A stretch of 64,000 nt of DNA from Hyphomicrobium sp. D-2 (GTDB taxonomy: Bacteria > Pseudomonadota > Alphaproteobacteria > Rhizobiales > Hyphomicrobiaceae), in the NCBI RefSeq assembly GCF_029872155.1, contig NZ_JARXLA010000003.1, forward strand, positions 186,001 through 250,000, read 5' to 3'. A program made the position numbers and the translations under genes. Positions 1-8,527 of this stretch are shown here, one piece after another (within the stretch, counting starts at the first letter, position 1; the number at the start of each line of letters is the position of its first letter). The notes under the pieces were generated by a model. It was not told where the DNA came from. It saw only the letters and a list, made by a program, of their open reading frames with translations, and searched no databases.

Positions 1-644
1 CAACGGTCACGGTTTATGCGCTGGTTGACGTGTCAGCGTCGATGGGTTTCCGGGGCGCTTCTGACAAGATGCGCCTTGCAGCCGATCTTTGCGCGGCACT
101 GGCCTCGGCTGTGCGCCGGGCTGGCGATGCATTCGGCCTTATAGGTTGCGACGCAGAAGTTCAGAAGGAACTCACGTTTCTCGCCACCCGTGCACGCGGC
201 AGTGAGGTTGAGATGCTCCGGCGGTTGCGGAACTTCACCCCCCGCGGCGCCGGCACCGGTGGAATGGTCGATGCCGCAGCGCTGGTTGGCGGTGGTCGAA
301 AGGTGATATTTCTCATCTCAGATTTTTATATGCCGCGCCCGGAGATTGAGGCAATCTTTGGGGCTCTTGCCCGGCACGACATCATTCCGATCGTGCTGTC
401 TGACACTGCGGAACTTGAAAGGCTACCTCGGTGGGGGCTTCTGTCGCTCACCGATTTAGAGGTTGGCCGGCGGCGTCTCGTCGTCATGCGCCCGCGCTTG
501 TGGGAGGCATGGCAAAGGAGGAGCGGACGCCGCCGAGCCGATCTAAAATCGATCGCGGGCCGATATGGCCGCACGCCCTTCGTGGTGGAAGATCGTATCG
601 ATTGGGAACGACTAAGCGGGTATCTCGCGGGCGGTGTGGCATGA
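1..644 (+). CDS. mxaS: MxaS, DUF58/VWA-like methanol dehydrogenase maturation protein (5' truncated)
   Basis: The gene runs in from the left edge; the reading frame is open from base 3 and about 213 C-terminal residues are visible. The first visible residues contain a MIDAS-like D-V-S-A-S-M motif, as expected for DUF58 proteins with a von Willebrand A-like fold. In methylotrophs MxaS works with the MoxR-type ATPase MxaR, with which it is thought to aid assembly or activation of the periplasmic PQQ- and calcium-dependent methanol dehydrogenase. The identification rests on the fold and on the exact downstream order A-C-K-L-D. The stop codon overlaps the next start (ATGA at 641-644), so translation is probably coupled. 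The upstream genes mxaFJGIR would lie outside the window. Confidence 0.85.
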   Translation, partial: TVTVYALVDVSASMGFRGASDKMRLAADLCAALASAVRRAGDAFGLIGCDAEVQKELTFLATRARGSEVEMLRRLRNFTPRGAGTGGMVDAAALVGGGRKVIFLISDFYMPRPEIEAIFGALARHDIIPIVLSDTAELERLPRWGLLSLTDLEVGRRRLVVMRPRLWEAWQRRSGRRRADLKSIAGRYGRTPFVVEDRIDWERLSGYLAGGVA

Positions 645-1564
645 TGCGAGTGATATTGCTCGGCTTGGTTGCGTTGTTCGTAGCGTCGGCTCCGGTATCG
701 GCTGAGCCGTCTCTGGCGCTGAAAGATCCGCGCTCGTTTGGCTACTTCCTCGGCGATACGCTGACGCGTGAAGTGATACTGCGTGTTGATGCTGGCGAGA
801 CGCTGGAGATGGCGTCGGTTCCGCTGGCCGGCCCTGTCAATTACTGGCTGGAACTCAACGACGTAAAGCTGGATACCGAATCCAGCGGCGGCGGTTCTAC
901 GACCTACCGACTGGTGTTGAACTACCAGACGTTCTACACGCCGCTCGACCCACGCAAGCTCACGATTCCGGGTTTTGCGCTGAAGGTTGCCGGCGCTTCG
1001 GGAACGGGTGAGGTAACTGTTCCGGGCTTCGAGTTCATCAGTTCGCCGATCCGTCAGTTGTTCGCATCCAGCAGCCAAAGCAGCGGAAGCTCCGTTGCCC
1101 TGCAGCCGGATGTGGTGCCGTATCCGTTGACGACCGGGCGCGAGCGCACGGCTATGCTGGTGTCAGGTTTGATTGCGCTCGGTTCGCTGATCGCGCTGGC
1201 GTGGCATCAGGCGTGGTGGCCGTTCCACAAGCGTGCTGCCCGGCCATTCACTGACACGGCGCGTTATCTGCGCTCGAATGCAGGCAAGCTGCAGGATGCC
1301 AGCGGTTATCGCACGGCGCTGTTGCGGCTCCACCGGGCATTCGATCTCAGAGCCGGACGCCGCGTGTTGGCCGATGACGTCGATGGGTTCTTAGCCGATC
1401 ATCCGGAGTTCAAGCCCTACGCGACGGAAGTCGAGGCCATGTTCGCCTCGTCGCGGCAGACGTTCTTCGGCAACAATGTTGAGGGCGCCAGCAAGCAGTT
1501 GCCGCTTTCAGCGCTGACGGATCTCAGCTCCAAGCTGGCGGTGGCGGAACGGAGCGCGGGATGA
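641..1564 (+). CDS. mxaA: MxaA, methanol dehydrogenase calcium-insertion/maturation protein
   Basis: A 307-residue protein with a clear signal peptide (MMRVILLGLVALFVASAPVSA, positive N-end, hydrophobic core, A-x-A-like site) and one further membrane segment near residues 170-192, followed by a cytoplasmic-looking alpha-helical tail. MxaA is required, with MxaK and MxaL, for calcium insertion into methanol dehydrogenase in Methylobacterium; that role is family knowledge, not visible here. The start at 641 is preferred to the in-frame ATG at 431 because it gives the signal peptide and a 4-base overlap with mxaS. The stop overlaps mxaC by 4 bases. Confidence 0.88.
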   Translation: MMRVILLGLVALFVASAPVSAEPSLALKDPRSFGYFLGDTLTREVILRVDAGETLEMASVPLAGPVNYWLELNDVKLDTESSGGGSTTYRLVLNYQTFYTPLDPRKLTIPGFALKVAGASGTGEVTVPGFEFISSPIRQLFASSSQSSGSSVALQPDVVPYPLTTGRERTAMLVSGLIALGSLIALAWHQAWWPFHKRAARPFTDTARYLRSNAGKLQDASGYRTALLRLHRAFDLRAGRRVLADDVDGFLADHPEFKPYATEVEAMFASSRQTFFGNNVEGASKQLPLSALTDLSSKLAVAERSAG

Positions 1565-2640
1565 ACCTTGCGCTCACATATCCCTGGGTGCTCGCGTTAA
1601 TTCCGCTCGCGTTGTTACCGCTGACTTTCGCGATACAGCGCCGCCAGGGGTATCCGTCGCTTGCGGGCGTGGAGCCTGACGGCCTGTCGCGCGCGGTCGA
1701 TATCGGCCTGCACCTGCTTGGCGCACTTGCGATCCTATCGCTGTTGGCTGCAATTGGCGGACTGCACCTCAAGGGGCAGACGGTCGAACGTGTTGGTGAG
1801 GGTTCGCACGTTGTGCTGCTGCTCGACCGCTCCAGCAGCATGGACGAAACCTTCGCGGGCAAGCAGGCAACGGAAACGGAAGCTTCGAAGTCATCAGTAG
1901 CGCGTGAATTGATGCGTGAGTTCATCAATCGGCGCGACCACGATCGCTTCGGTGTGGCCGCGTTCTCGACCATGGCGATGCCGGTGCTGCCGATTACCAG
2001 CCACAAGGATGCTGTGCTGGGCGCTGTTGACGCTATTACGCGTCCAGGTCTTGCATACACCAACGTCGGGCAGGGGTTGGCACTGGCGCTTTCCATGCAT
2101 GAGGCTGATCCGACAGCTGCATCGCGAGCCATCCTGCTGGTTTCGGACGGTGCTGCTGTTATCGATCGTCGTGTTCAGGAGCGTTTGCGCGAGCAGATAG
2201 CCAAGCGTCCGGTGAACCTCTACTGGCTGTATTTGCGCACGGCCGGTGCTCCGGGCATTTTCGATCCGCCCCGTGAAGGCGTTCCCGATACGCCGCAAGC
2301 AATGCCTGAACGGCATCTCAATCTGTTCTTCCAGAGCCTGAAGGTGCCGTATCGGGCGTTCGAGGCTGAGAATCCCGAAGCAATCGCTGACGCAATTGAA
2401 GAGATCGACAAGCTGGAGCGCAATCCGATCCGTTATCAGGAGCGCATTCCCGAAATTGATCTGTCCGATCTGGCCTATGGCATTGCAGCCGGCACGCTGC
2501 TGCTGCTGCTGCTGGCCAAGCTGGCTGAAGTCCGTCTTGAAACCGGTGGTGCCCTGACGCGTAGCAAAGCAGGCAGCACGGTCGCTGCTGCGCGGCAGGC
2601 GACGGATAATGAAACGAAACGCTTGAAGGAGGCGGCGTAG
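1561..2640 (+). CDS. mxaC: MxaC, membrane-anchored VWA protein of the methanol oxidation cluster
   Basis: A 359-residue protein with N-terminal hydrophobic segments (about residues 5-25 and 50-70), a von Willebrand A domain with a MIDAS motif D-R-S-S-S-M near residue 88, and a C-terminal membrane helix rich in Leu near residues 303-323. This is the BatA-like architecture. MxaC belongs to the group of mxa genes needed to assemble active periplasmic methanol dehydrogenase; its precise partner is unknown. It overlaps mxaA by ATGA, and mxaK starts 2 bases after its stop, so the three are one transcription unit. Confidence 0.87.
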   Translation: MNLALTYPWVLALIPLALLPLTFAIQRRQGYPSLAGVEPDGLSRAVDIGLHLLGALAILSLLAAIGGLHLKGQTVERVGEGSHVVLLLDRSSSMDETFAGKQATETEASKSSVARELMREFINRRDHDRFGVAAFSTMAMPVLPITSHKDAVLGAVDAITRPGLAYTNVGQGLALALSMHEADPTAASRAILLVSDGAAVIDRRVQERLREQIAKRPVNLYWLYLRTAGAPGIFDPPREGVPDTPQAMPERHLNLFFQSLKVPYRAFEAENPEAIADAIEEIDKLERNPIRYQERIPEIDLSDLAYGIAAGTLLLLLLAKLAEVRLETGGALTRSKAGSTVAAARQATDNETKRLKEAA

Positions 2641-2642
2641 AC

Positions 2643-3233
2643 ATGAAGCAAGCTTTACGTGGCCTGTTGCAAACGCTCGGCGGCATGAAGACTGCCGTGC
2701 TGGGCACCGTGCTTGCCATCAGCGCTGCCGTTCTGGCTCTGTCGAGCTGGATGTATGTCGACAAGCAGATGATCAACGCTGATATCGCCGCTCTGCGTTC
2801 TGGTAAGGACCTGGCTGTCGATGCCGCTGAGGCTCCGCCGGCGTTGTTGGAGGCGCGCGCGTCTTTCCTTCTGAAGCGCAGCCATTTCGATGACGCTCAG
2901 CAGTATCTGGATCAGGCCGCGTTGCGTGCTGAGCCAGATGGCTATGCGCGGATGCTCTACAACATGGCAAACTCGCGGATGCGCGTTGCCATCAGGTCGA
3001 TCGAGCAGGGCAACTTCGATAAGGCCATTCCTCTCGTCCAGCTGGCGAAAGCTGAGTACCGCAGCGCGCTGCGTATCGATCCCGAAGACTGGGACGCCAA
3101 GCACAATCTGGACGTTGCCATGCGTCTGGTGCGTGATCTTCCGCAGGCTGTTCCAGAGGACAAGGACGATCCGCTGGAAACACCGGAAAAGCTCTGGTCT
3201 GATCTTCCCGGCACGCCGCAGGGCCTGCCATGA
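2643..3233 (+). CDS. mxaK: MxaK, membrane-anchored TPR-like protein of the methanol oxidation cluster
   Basis: A 196-residue protein with a short cytoplasmic N-terminus, one membrane helix at about residues 18-37 and a periplasmic helical region with TPR-like spacing of Ala, Tyr and Leu around residues 70-165. MxaK is known as part of the calcium-insertion group (MxaA, MxaK, MxaL) for methanol dehydrogenase. Identification combines the TPR-like fold and its place between two VWA proteins (MxaC and MxaL), a layout also seen in Bat-type operons. It overlaps mxaL by 4 bases. Confidence 0.83.
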   Translation: MKQALRGLLQTLGGMKTAVLGTVLAISAAVLALSSWMYVDKQMINADIAALRSGKDLAVDAAEAPPALLEARASFLLKRSHFDDAQQYLDQAALRAEPDGYARMLYNMANSRMRVAIRSIEQGNFDKAIPLVQLAKAEYRSALRIDPEDWDAKHNLDVAMRLVRDLPQAVPEDKDDPLETPEKLWSDLPGTPQGLP

Positions 3234-4210
3234 GACTGCCCGCCCTCAAAGATCCGCGCACGTGGCTTGCGGCCGGAGCACTGCTGCTGACGCTGCTGGC
3301 CATTTTCGTGCCGCGTATCATGCTTCAGCGCGACGCCTATGACGTGATGTTCGTCGTCGACATCACAACCAGCATGAACACGCGCGATGTGAAGCTTGCG
3401 GGCGAACCGGCAAGCCGCCTCGACGTGGCCAAGGCATCAATTCAAGATACGCTGGCGCAGCTTCCGTGCGGTTCAAAGGCGGGTCTGGGCGTTTTCACCG
3501 AGCGACGCACGTTCGTGCTTTATGAGCCCGTTGAGGTGTGCGCGAACTTCTCGGCGCTGCACGATTCTATTCCGCACATTCACTGGCGCATGGGTTGGCA
3601 GGGCGACAGCTTTGTTTCAAAGGGTCTTTTCAGCGCGCTGAGCATCGCCCACAGCGATAAGGCCGATCTGATCTTTATCACGGATGGCCACGAGCTGCCG
3701 CCGCTGCCCTATAGCGGGCTTGAGCCCTATGAAGGCAAGCCGGGCGATGTGGGTGGACTTGTAGTCGGCATCGGCAGCCACACGAGTTCGCGCCTGCTGA
3801 AGTACGATGCCGACGGTCGTGAGATCGGCGTTTATTCCATGCAGGATATTCCGCAGGAAAACCGTGCCGGTCCGCCGCCACCCGATGCCGAATCCCGGCC
3901 GGGCTATCACCCGAAGTGGGCGCCGTTCGGCAACGCCATAGTTAACAACAAAGAACATCTTGCGATCGTGCGAGAAGAGTATCTCAAAAAGCTTGCAGGC
4001 GTTACTGGCCTGACTTACGCCTATCTTGGCGATGATCGCAGTTTGGCGAATGAGTTCACCAAAGCGGCCCATGCCCGTTCTCTCGAACGCTCGGTCGATG
4101 TGAGCATCATTCCCGGTAGCTTGGCACTTGCGCTTCTCACTCTGCTTTATGGAATTGCAGCGGTGAGTGCGTTCAGGTCGCCAATTCGTTCTGTACACAA
4201 CTCAACTTGA
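3230..4210 (+). CDS. mxaL: MxaL, second membrane VWA protein of the methanol oxidation cluster
   Basis: A 326-residue protein with an N-terminal membrane helix (about residues 11-31), a VWA domain whose MIDAS reads D-I-T-T-S-M near residue 43, and a C-terminal helix near 296-316. This resembles BatB, matching MxaC as BatA-like. Known mutants of mxaL make methanol dehydrogenase lacking calcium. The start ATG overlaps the mxaK stop. The first serine of the classical DxSxS motif is replaced by Thr, which is tolerated in VWA proteins. Confidence 0.85.
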   Translation: MRLPALKDPRTWLAAGALLLTLLAIFVPRIMLQRDAYDVMFVVDITTSMNTRDVKLAGEPASRLDVAKASIQDTLAQLPCGSKAGLGVFTERRTFVLYEPVEVCANFSALHDSIPHIHWRMGWQGDSFVSKGLFSALSIAHSDKADLIFITDGHELPPLPYSGLEPYEGKPGDVGGLVVGIGSHTSSRLLKYDADGREIGVYSMQDIPQENRAGPPPPDAESRPGYHPKWAPFGNAIVNNKEHLAIVREEYLKKLAGVTGLTYAYLGDDRSLANEFTKAAHARSLERSVDVSIIPGSLALALLTLLYGIAAVSAFRSPIRSVHNST

Positions 4211-4225
4211 ACCACAGGAGACTAT

Positions 4226-4762
4226 ATGAGTTTGTTGCGCTCTCTCATGCCCGCCCTTGTTGCCCTTCTGGTTGCCTCGCCTGTATGGGCCCACGGCCCA
4301 ACCCCGCAGAAGGTTGAGGAAAGCATAGAGATTGCAGCGCCTCCAGACGCAGTATGGTCAATCGTGAAGGACTTCGGCGGCATCGCTAACTGGAATCCGG
4401 CTCTCACGAAGAGCGAAGGCAAGGGTGGTGTCGATTCCGGCGCAACCCGCACCATCACGCTCAAGAACGGTGGTGAGCTGGAAGAAGGTCTCGACTACTA
4501 CAGCGACACGGAAATGACCTACCTCTACCGTCTCAACCGCGAGAAGGTCGATGTGCTTCCGGTCAGCTCGTACACATCTGAGATCACCGTAAAGCCCGGT
4601 GCAGATGGTGGCAGCACTGTGAAGTGGATGGGTCGCTTCTATCGCGCCGACACCGGCAACGAGCCTGCGCCTGACCGCAATGACGCTGCGGCCATCAAGG
4701 CCATGAAGGACTACATCACCGAAGGCCTGAACGGTCTGAAGGCCAAGGTCGAAGCGAAGTAA
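4226..4762 (+). CDS. mxaD: MxaD, periplasmic SRPBCC-fold protein
   Basis: A 178-residue protein with a signal peptide ending near V-W-A-H (about residue 22), followed by an SRPBCC/START-like helix-grip domain (conserved I-x-A-P-x-D-A-V-W and W-N-P segments). MxaD is reported to stimulate electron transfer between methanol dehydrogenase and cytochrome cL, and its place directly after mxaL is the canonical one. A purine-rich ribosome site lies just upstream (AGGAGA at about 4216-4221). The coding sequence follows mxaL after 15 bases, so it probably shares the transcript. Confidence 0.87.
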   Translation: MSLLRSLMPALVALLVASPVWAHGPTPQKVEESIEIAAPPDAVWSIVKDFGGIANWNPALTKSEGKGGVDSGATRTITLKNGGELEEGLDYYSDTEMTYLYRLNREKVDVLPVSSYTSEITVKPGADGGSTVKWMGRFYRADTGNEPAPDRNDAAAIKAMKDYITEGLNGLKAKVEAK

Positions 4763-4771
4763 GTAAGCAGC

Positions 4772-5791
4772 ATGAAGAAGATCCAGCGCCTGATTTTTGG
4801 GCTGATGGCATTGCTATTTGCGGTGCCGGTATTTGCGGCTAACGATCAGGTGCTGGTCTTCGTTGTCAACCAGGACGCGGCGACGGTCAGCGTCGTCGAT
4901 ACTGGTTCTGACGAGGTTGTTGCCAGCATTCCGGTGGCGTTCGCCCCAGCCGGAATAGCGGTTGATCCGACCGGATCAGCACTCTACGTCACCCACCCCG
5001 AGCGATCTGAAATTTCGGTGATCGATCCCGTTGCACGTAAGGTCGTGCGCTCGATCAAGCTGGAGGGCACGCCCTTCGGTATCACTGTCAGCCGCGATGG
5101 GACGCTTTTCATCAGCGACTGGAATGCGAATACCGTAACGGCGGTGAACCCGGCTGATGGTCAGGTGCTGCGCCGCGCGCCGGTCGGGCATTCCCCCGCG
5201 GGCATCGTTGCAAGTCCGGGCGGATCGCTGGTGTTTGTAGCCAATCGCGAAGGTAATTCGCTCAGCATTCTGAATACGACGACGCTTGCTGTGGTGGCGA
5301 CGATCCCGGTTGGCAAGGCGCCATTCGCCCTGACCGCGTCGCCCGACGGCCAGCGCGTTTACGTCGCCAATGTGCAGAGCGCCAACGTTTCCGTTGTCAG
5401 CATCAAGACATTGCGGACCGAGGCAACGATCCCGACCGGGCCGATGCCGTATGGCGTTGCCGCCAGCCGCAACGGCGAGAAAGTGTTGATTGCAAGCCAG
5501 GGTGCGGGCTCGGTTACCATCATTGACGCCGAGACGCTGAAATCCGTTGCGACCGGCAAGGTTGGTCGCTTCCCGGAGGGCGTTGCGATATTGCCCGATG
5601 ATCGGAAGGCCTACGTTGCAAATTGGTTCTCGGGTGATGTGTCGGTGCTGGATATGTCGTCCGGCAAGGAAGTGAAGCGCATTACCACGGGCGGCGGTGC
5701 GCGGGCGCTGGCTGTAGTTTCGCAAGCTGCTGGCCGGGCGAGCGACGGCACGACGCCGACACCTGAAGCTAGCGGCGGTGCCAGGCCGTGA
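4772..5791 (+). CDS. Periplasmic YVTN-type beta-propeller protein (mxaE position)
   Basis: A 339-residue protein with a signal peptide (hydrophobic core ending F-A-A-N near residue 22) followed by about seven propeller blades, each carrying the YVTN-type V-Y-V-A-N or V-F-V-A-N core and D-x-x-x-x-x-V-x-x-I-P repeats. Such propellers accompany PQQ-dependent dehydrogenases, where they may be scaffolds or accessory proteins. It follows mxaD by 9 bases, in the slot where other methylotrophs carry mxaE. I am sure of the fold and the periplasmic location but not that it is orthologous to MxaE. The C-terminus is a Thr/Pro/Gly-rich tail. Confidence 0.75.
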   Translation: MKKIQRLIFGLMALLFAVPVFAANDQVLVFVVNQDAATVSVVDTGSDEVVASIPVAFAPAGIAVDPTGSALYVTHPERSEISVIDPVARKVVRSIKLEGTPFGITVSRDGTLFISDWNANTVTAVNPADGQVLRRAPVGHSPAGIVASPGGSLVFVANREGNSLSILNTTTLAVVATIPVGKAPFALTASPDGQRVYVANVQSANVSVVSIKTLRTEATIPTGPMPYGVAASRNGEKVLIASQGAGSVTIIDAETLKSVATGKVGRFPEGVAILPDDRKAYVANWFSGDVSVLDMSSGKEVKRITTGGGARALAVVSQAAGRASDGTTPTPEASGGARP

Positions 5792-6621
5792 AAGCTGCTC
5801 GGGGCGAACCTTTCGAACTGATCGTCGGCTCGTCTCCTCAGCACGTTACGCATTTCCGATCGCTGCAGCGCTACCGATCGGTCGGTAATATCGGGGTGGT
5901 ATTTGTGGCCCGGGTTGTTGCCGCTGTCGGTTGTTTGGCCATTTTTTCCGGTGGTTTGCAGGCGCAGCAGCCCTGCACCGAAGACGTGATGATCGTCTTC
6001 GATGCGTCGCGCTCGATGGCTGCTTCTTCCGGTGAGAAATCCGGACTGCGCCGCATTGATGCCGTGCGCGGAGCTCTGGCCCATGTGCTGCCACAGGTTT
6101 CCAAGCGCCGGCACATCGGGTTGATCACCTACGGCCCGGGCCGACGCGACGCCTGTAGCAACATTTCTCTGGAACTGCGCCCATCAGAAGATGCAGCGGA
6201 CAAAATCATGGCGCGCATCGACCGGTTGCAACCGGACGGTAAAACGCCGCTGACGACATCGGTGCGGCGGGCGGCCGAGGTGCTCGACTTCCGCAACAGA
6301 CCGGTGACGATCGTGCTGCTGACGGATGGCGAGGAAACGTGCGGCGGTTCTCCGTGTGCGCTGGCGCAGGCGCTGCGTGAAGAGGGTGCCCAGACGACTG
6401 TTCACGTCATCAGCTATCAGATTGCGAGTGCGATAGGGCCCGGCGCCAGCTTCGAATCCCGCTGTCTGGCCGATGAGACGGGCGGCATCTATGCGGCGAC
6501 GGATACGGCCGATCAGGTTATCGAAGCGCTGCAGACAACGCTGGCCTGCCCGATGGTGAGCGACGTGGCGCCTGAGCTGCTGAACAACGGGGCTCTGAGC
6601 AGCAGCACCGTACGTCGCTGA
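5788..6621 (+). CDS. Secreted VWA-domain protein closing the mxa operon
   Basis: The frame opens with GTG at 5788, overlapping the previous stop as GTGA. However, the residues encoded from GTG 5905 form a clean signal peptide (A-R-V-V-A-A-V-G-C core, cut near L-Q-A-Q), so 5905 may be the true start. The mature part is a VWA domain with MIDAS D-A-S-R-S-M and two Cys pairs that could form disulfides (one is C-G-G-S-P-C). It could correspond to mxaH by position, but I do not recognise it as such. Role unknown; presumably periplasmic and linked to methanol dehydrogenase assembly. Confidence 0.7.
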   Translation: MKAARGEPFELIVGSSPQHVTHFRSLQRYRSVGNIGVVFVARVVAAVGCLAIFSGGLQAQQPCTEDVMIVFDASRSMAASSGEKSGLRRIDAVRGALAHVLPQVSKRRHIGLITYGPGRRDACSNISLELRPSEDAADKIMARIDRLQPDGKTPLTTSVRRAAEVLDFRNRPVTIVLLTDGEETCGGSPCALAQALREEGAQTTVHVISYQIASAIGPGASFESRCLADETGGIYAATDTADQVIEALQTTLACPMVSDVAPELLNNGALSSSTVRR

Positions 6622-6795
6622 TCCGCAGGTTTGATCTGTTCTGCGGCTCTTCTTAACCAGCCACGTTCGCCCGCCTCCGAAGTGTTTCAGCGCCCCCGCG
6701 TGTTTCAGCATGCCAGAAAGCCTTCGCACCAGTGGCTCTGCCACGTCGGCGGACTGCAGATACCGTGTAAAGCCACCCTCCCTTGCACACGTAAC

Positions 6796-6830
6796 AAAAA
6801 AGGCCCGCGTGGCGGGTGCCGCGCGAGCCT
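6796..6830 (-). terminator. Rho-independent terminator for the LolA-like gene
   Basis: On the minus strand a 9-bp stem (arms 6822-6830 and 6801-6809, one G-U pair) with a 12-base loop is followed by six T residues (A-run 6796-6801 on the plus strand). It lies 71 bases beyond the stop of the minus-strand gene at 6901. No equally good plus-strand terminator is seen for the mxa operon. Confidence 0.8.
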
Positions 6831-6900
6831 CGTGATCTTCATTCAGCTTGGCCGGGTTGCGCGAGCGTTCGAACGCGTGCTCAACTCAGGCGCAATCGCA

Positions 6901-7521
6901 TCAGGGTGCGTCTGAAACCTTCGGCGGTTCAATCTTCAGGCCGTCGCGAAGCTCAAACTTGCCGTCGAACAGCAGCTTGTCCGGCTCCTTCTCGGAGGTC
7001 ACGATGTTGCGCACGGGAATGCCGAGATCCTTATCGACATAGACCGTCTGCACGTTGGCTTCGCCCGGAGCCTGAGCGCCTTCCTTGGCAGCCAGCTTGG
7101 CTTTGAAGCCCTTGTAGGTCTTGCCCTCGAACTCGACATCGCCGAGGCACTCATAGGCCTGAACGTCCTTGGGCGGCTCGGCGACGGTTTCCTTCATCTG
7201 CTTGGCGATGGAGCTGGCGAAATTCGGCGGCATCTCGGCCCAGCCGGTATTCTCCTGCTTGCTCCAGGCCTTATCGCCGACGAGGATCATCTCCATGTTG
7301 CCCGGGCCCTTTTCCATGGACACCGTCTGGTGCATGCGATCAGGGAGCACGTAGTCGTTGCTCATCGTCAGGCTGCCCTGGGCATTGGTGATCTTGGTCT
7401 GCATCCGGAACGCGGAGGACTCGCGGAGTTTGGCGAAAGCGTCGTTTACCTCTTTGGTGCAGTCAGCGGCGGCGGCCGTCGCGCCGACGAGAAGGGTTAC
7501 AACGGCAAGCGTAGTGCGCAT
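6901..7521 (-). CDS. Secreted LolA/LppX-like hypothetical protein
   Basis: A 206-residue protein whose start at 7521 gives a typical signal peptide (MRTTLAVVTLLVGATAAAA then D-C). The mature part is rich in beta-strand-like alternation and has the character of outer-membrane lipoprotein-carrier folds (LolA, LppX, DUF2092-like): strands with conserved Q-T, W, and D-K-x-L-G-I-P near residue 165. Two cysteines (after the signal peptide and near residue 120) could pair. No function can be assigned. It is a single-gene unit with its own terminator, convergent with the mxa operon. Confidence 0.7.
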   Translation of the reverse strand: MRTTLAVVTLLVGATAAAADCTKEVNDAFAKLRESSAFRMQTKITNAQGSLTMSNDYVLPDRMHQTVSMEKGPGNMEMILVGDKAWSKQENTGWAEMPPNFASSIAKQMKETVAEPPKDVQAYECLGDVEFEGKTYKGFKAKLAAKEGAQAPGEANVQTVYVDKDLGIPVRNIVTSEKEPDKLLFDGKFELRDGLKIEPPKVSDAP

Positions 7522-7744
7522 ATTTTTCAAGCTCTTATTTGGTTTTGTGTTTCTGGACTGGGGTCGACGCTGGCACATATTGTCTCGGCAGGTCGTGGCA
7601 ATAAGACCGGAAATGGTGGCAATGACGGGTCACGGTGAATGCAGCCTAAGGTAGGTTTTATTGCCGTTAACCACGCGCGGTAGTATCGACGTGCAATCTG
7701 CAGTTTTCGCCGCTCGCGCATTGAAATGCCATGCGATCGCACCG

Positions 7745-8527
7745 TTACGTCCCGCTGAGACCGCGCCACACGACATAGGCACCGACGCCAGCGACGAACA
7801 TCGCGAACATAGTAGCCAGAAGTTGCTTTTTTGAGGCTAAGGCGCGCGCAGCAAATTGACCAAAAATCCCACCGACGATGCCGCCGCCGATGAAAAACGC
7901 CACCAGTTCCCAGTCGATCAGTCCGGACACGGCGTAATTGCCCGCAGTTGTCAGGCCGAATGCAAACACCGAAACCAGCGACGATCCGATTGCGAAGATG
8001 AGCGGCATGCCGGTGGCGGCCATGATGGCTGGCACAATAAGAAAGCCACCGCCGATGCCGAAGAAGCCCGCAAGCACGCCAACGCCGCTGCCATAGGCCA
8101 GTAGCCAGGGCATCAGTTTGGGCGCGGAACCGGACGTGAGGCGAACGCTGATATCGCCCTCGGTATTGCGGTTCCAGAACATGAAGGCTGCTATCGCGAT
8201 CATCAGCGCGCCAAATAACGTCAACAGCTTCTGGCCATCGAACTGCTTGCCAAGTGTTGAACCGACAGCCGCGCCAACGACACCCGCGGTGGCGAACACC
8301 AGCGCGCATGGCCATTTCACATGGCCGGAACGCGCATGGCCGATCAGATTTGCCAGCGCACTTACCGCCACTGTGACGGCGCTGGTGCCGATCGCGACAT
8401 GGGGTGAGGGCACGCCAACCACGTAAACCAGCAGAGGGACGGCGAGCACCGATCCGCCGCCGCCCACCAATCCCAGCACAAAGCCAACGAGCACGCCGGA
8501 AGCGGTCGCCAGCAGGTCTTGCAGCAT
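7745..8527 (-). CDS. TauE/SafE-family sulfite/sulfur exporter
   Basis: A 260-residue integral membrane protein with about eight hydrophobic helices and the two internal repeats of TauE/SafE carriers (G-x-x-x-G-x-x-G-G-G-G-S at the N-terminus, G-F-F-G-I-G-G-G in the middle). Family members export sulfite, thiosulfate or sulfoacetate. It overlaps the upstream phosphatase-SQR gene by ATGA (8525-8528), so it is the last gene of the sulfur operon and probably exports oxidation products such as sulfite. The exact substrate is inferred from context only. Confidence 0.85.
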   Translation of the reverse strand: MLQDLLATASGVLVGFVLGLVGGGGSVLAVPLLVYVVGVPSPHVAIGTSAVTVAVSALANLIGHARSGHVKWPCALVFATAGVVGAAVGSTLGKQFDGQKLLTLFGALMIAIAAFMFWNRNTEGDISVRLTSGSAPKLMPWLLAYGSGVGVLAGFFGIGGGFLIVPAIMAATGMPLIFAIGSSLVSVFAFGLTTAGNYAVSGLIDWELVAFFIGGGIVGGIFGQFAARALASKKQLLATMFAMFVAGVGAYVVWRGLSGT

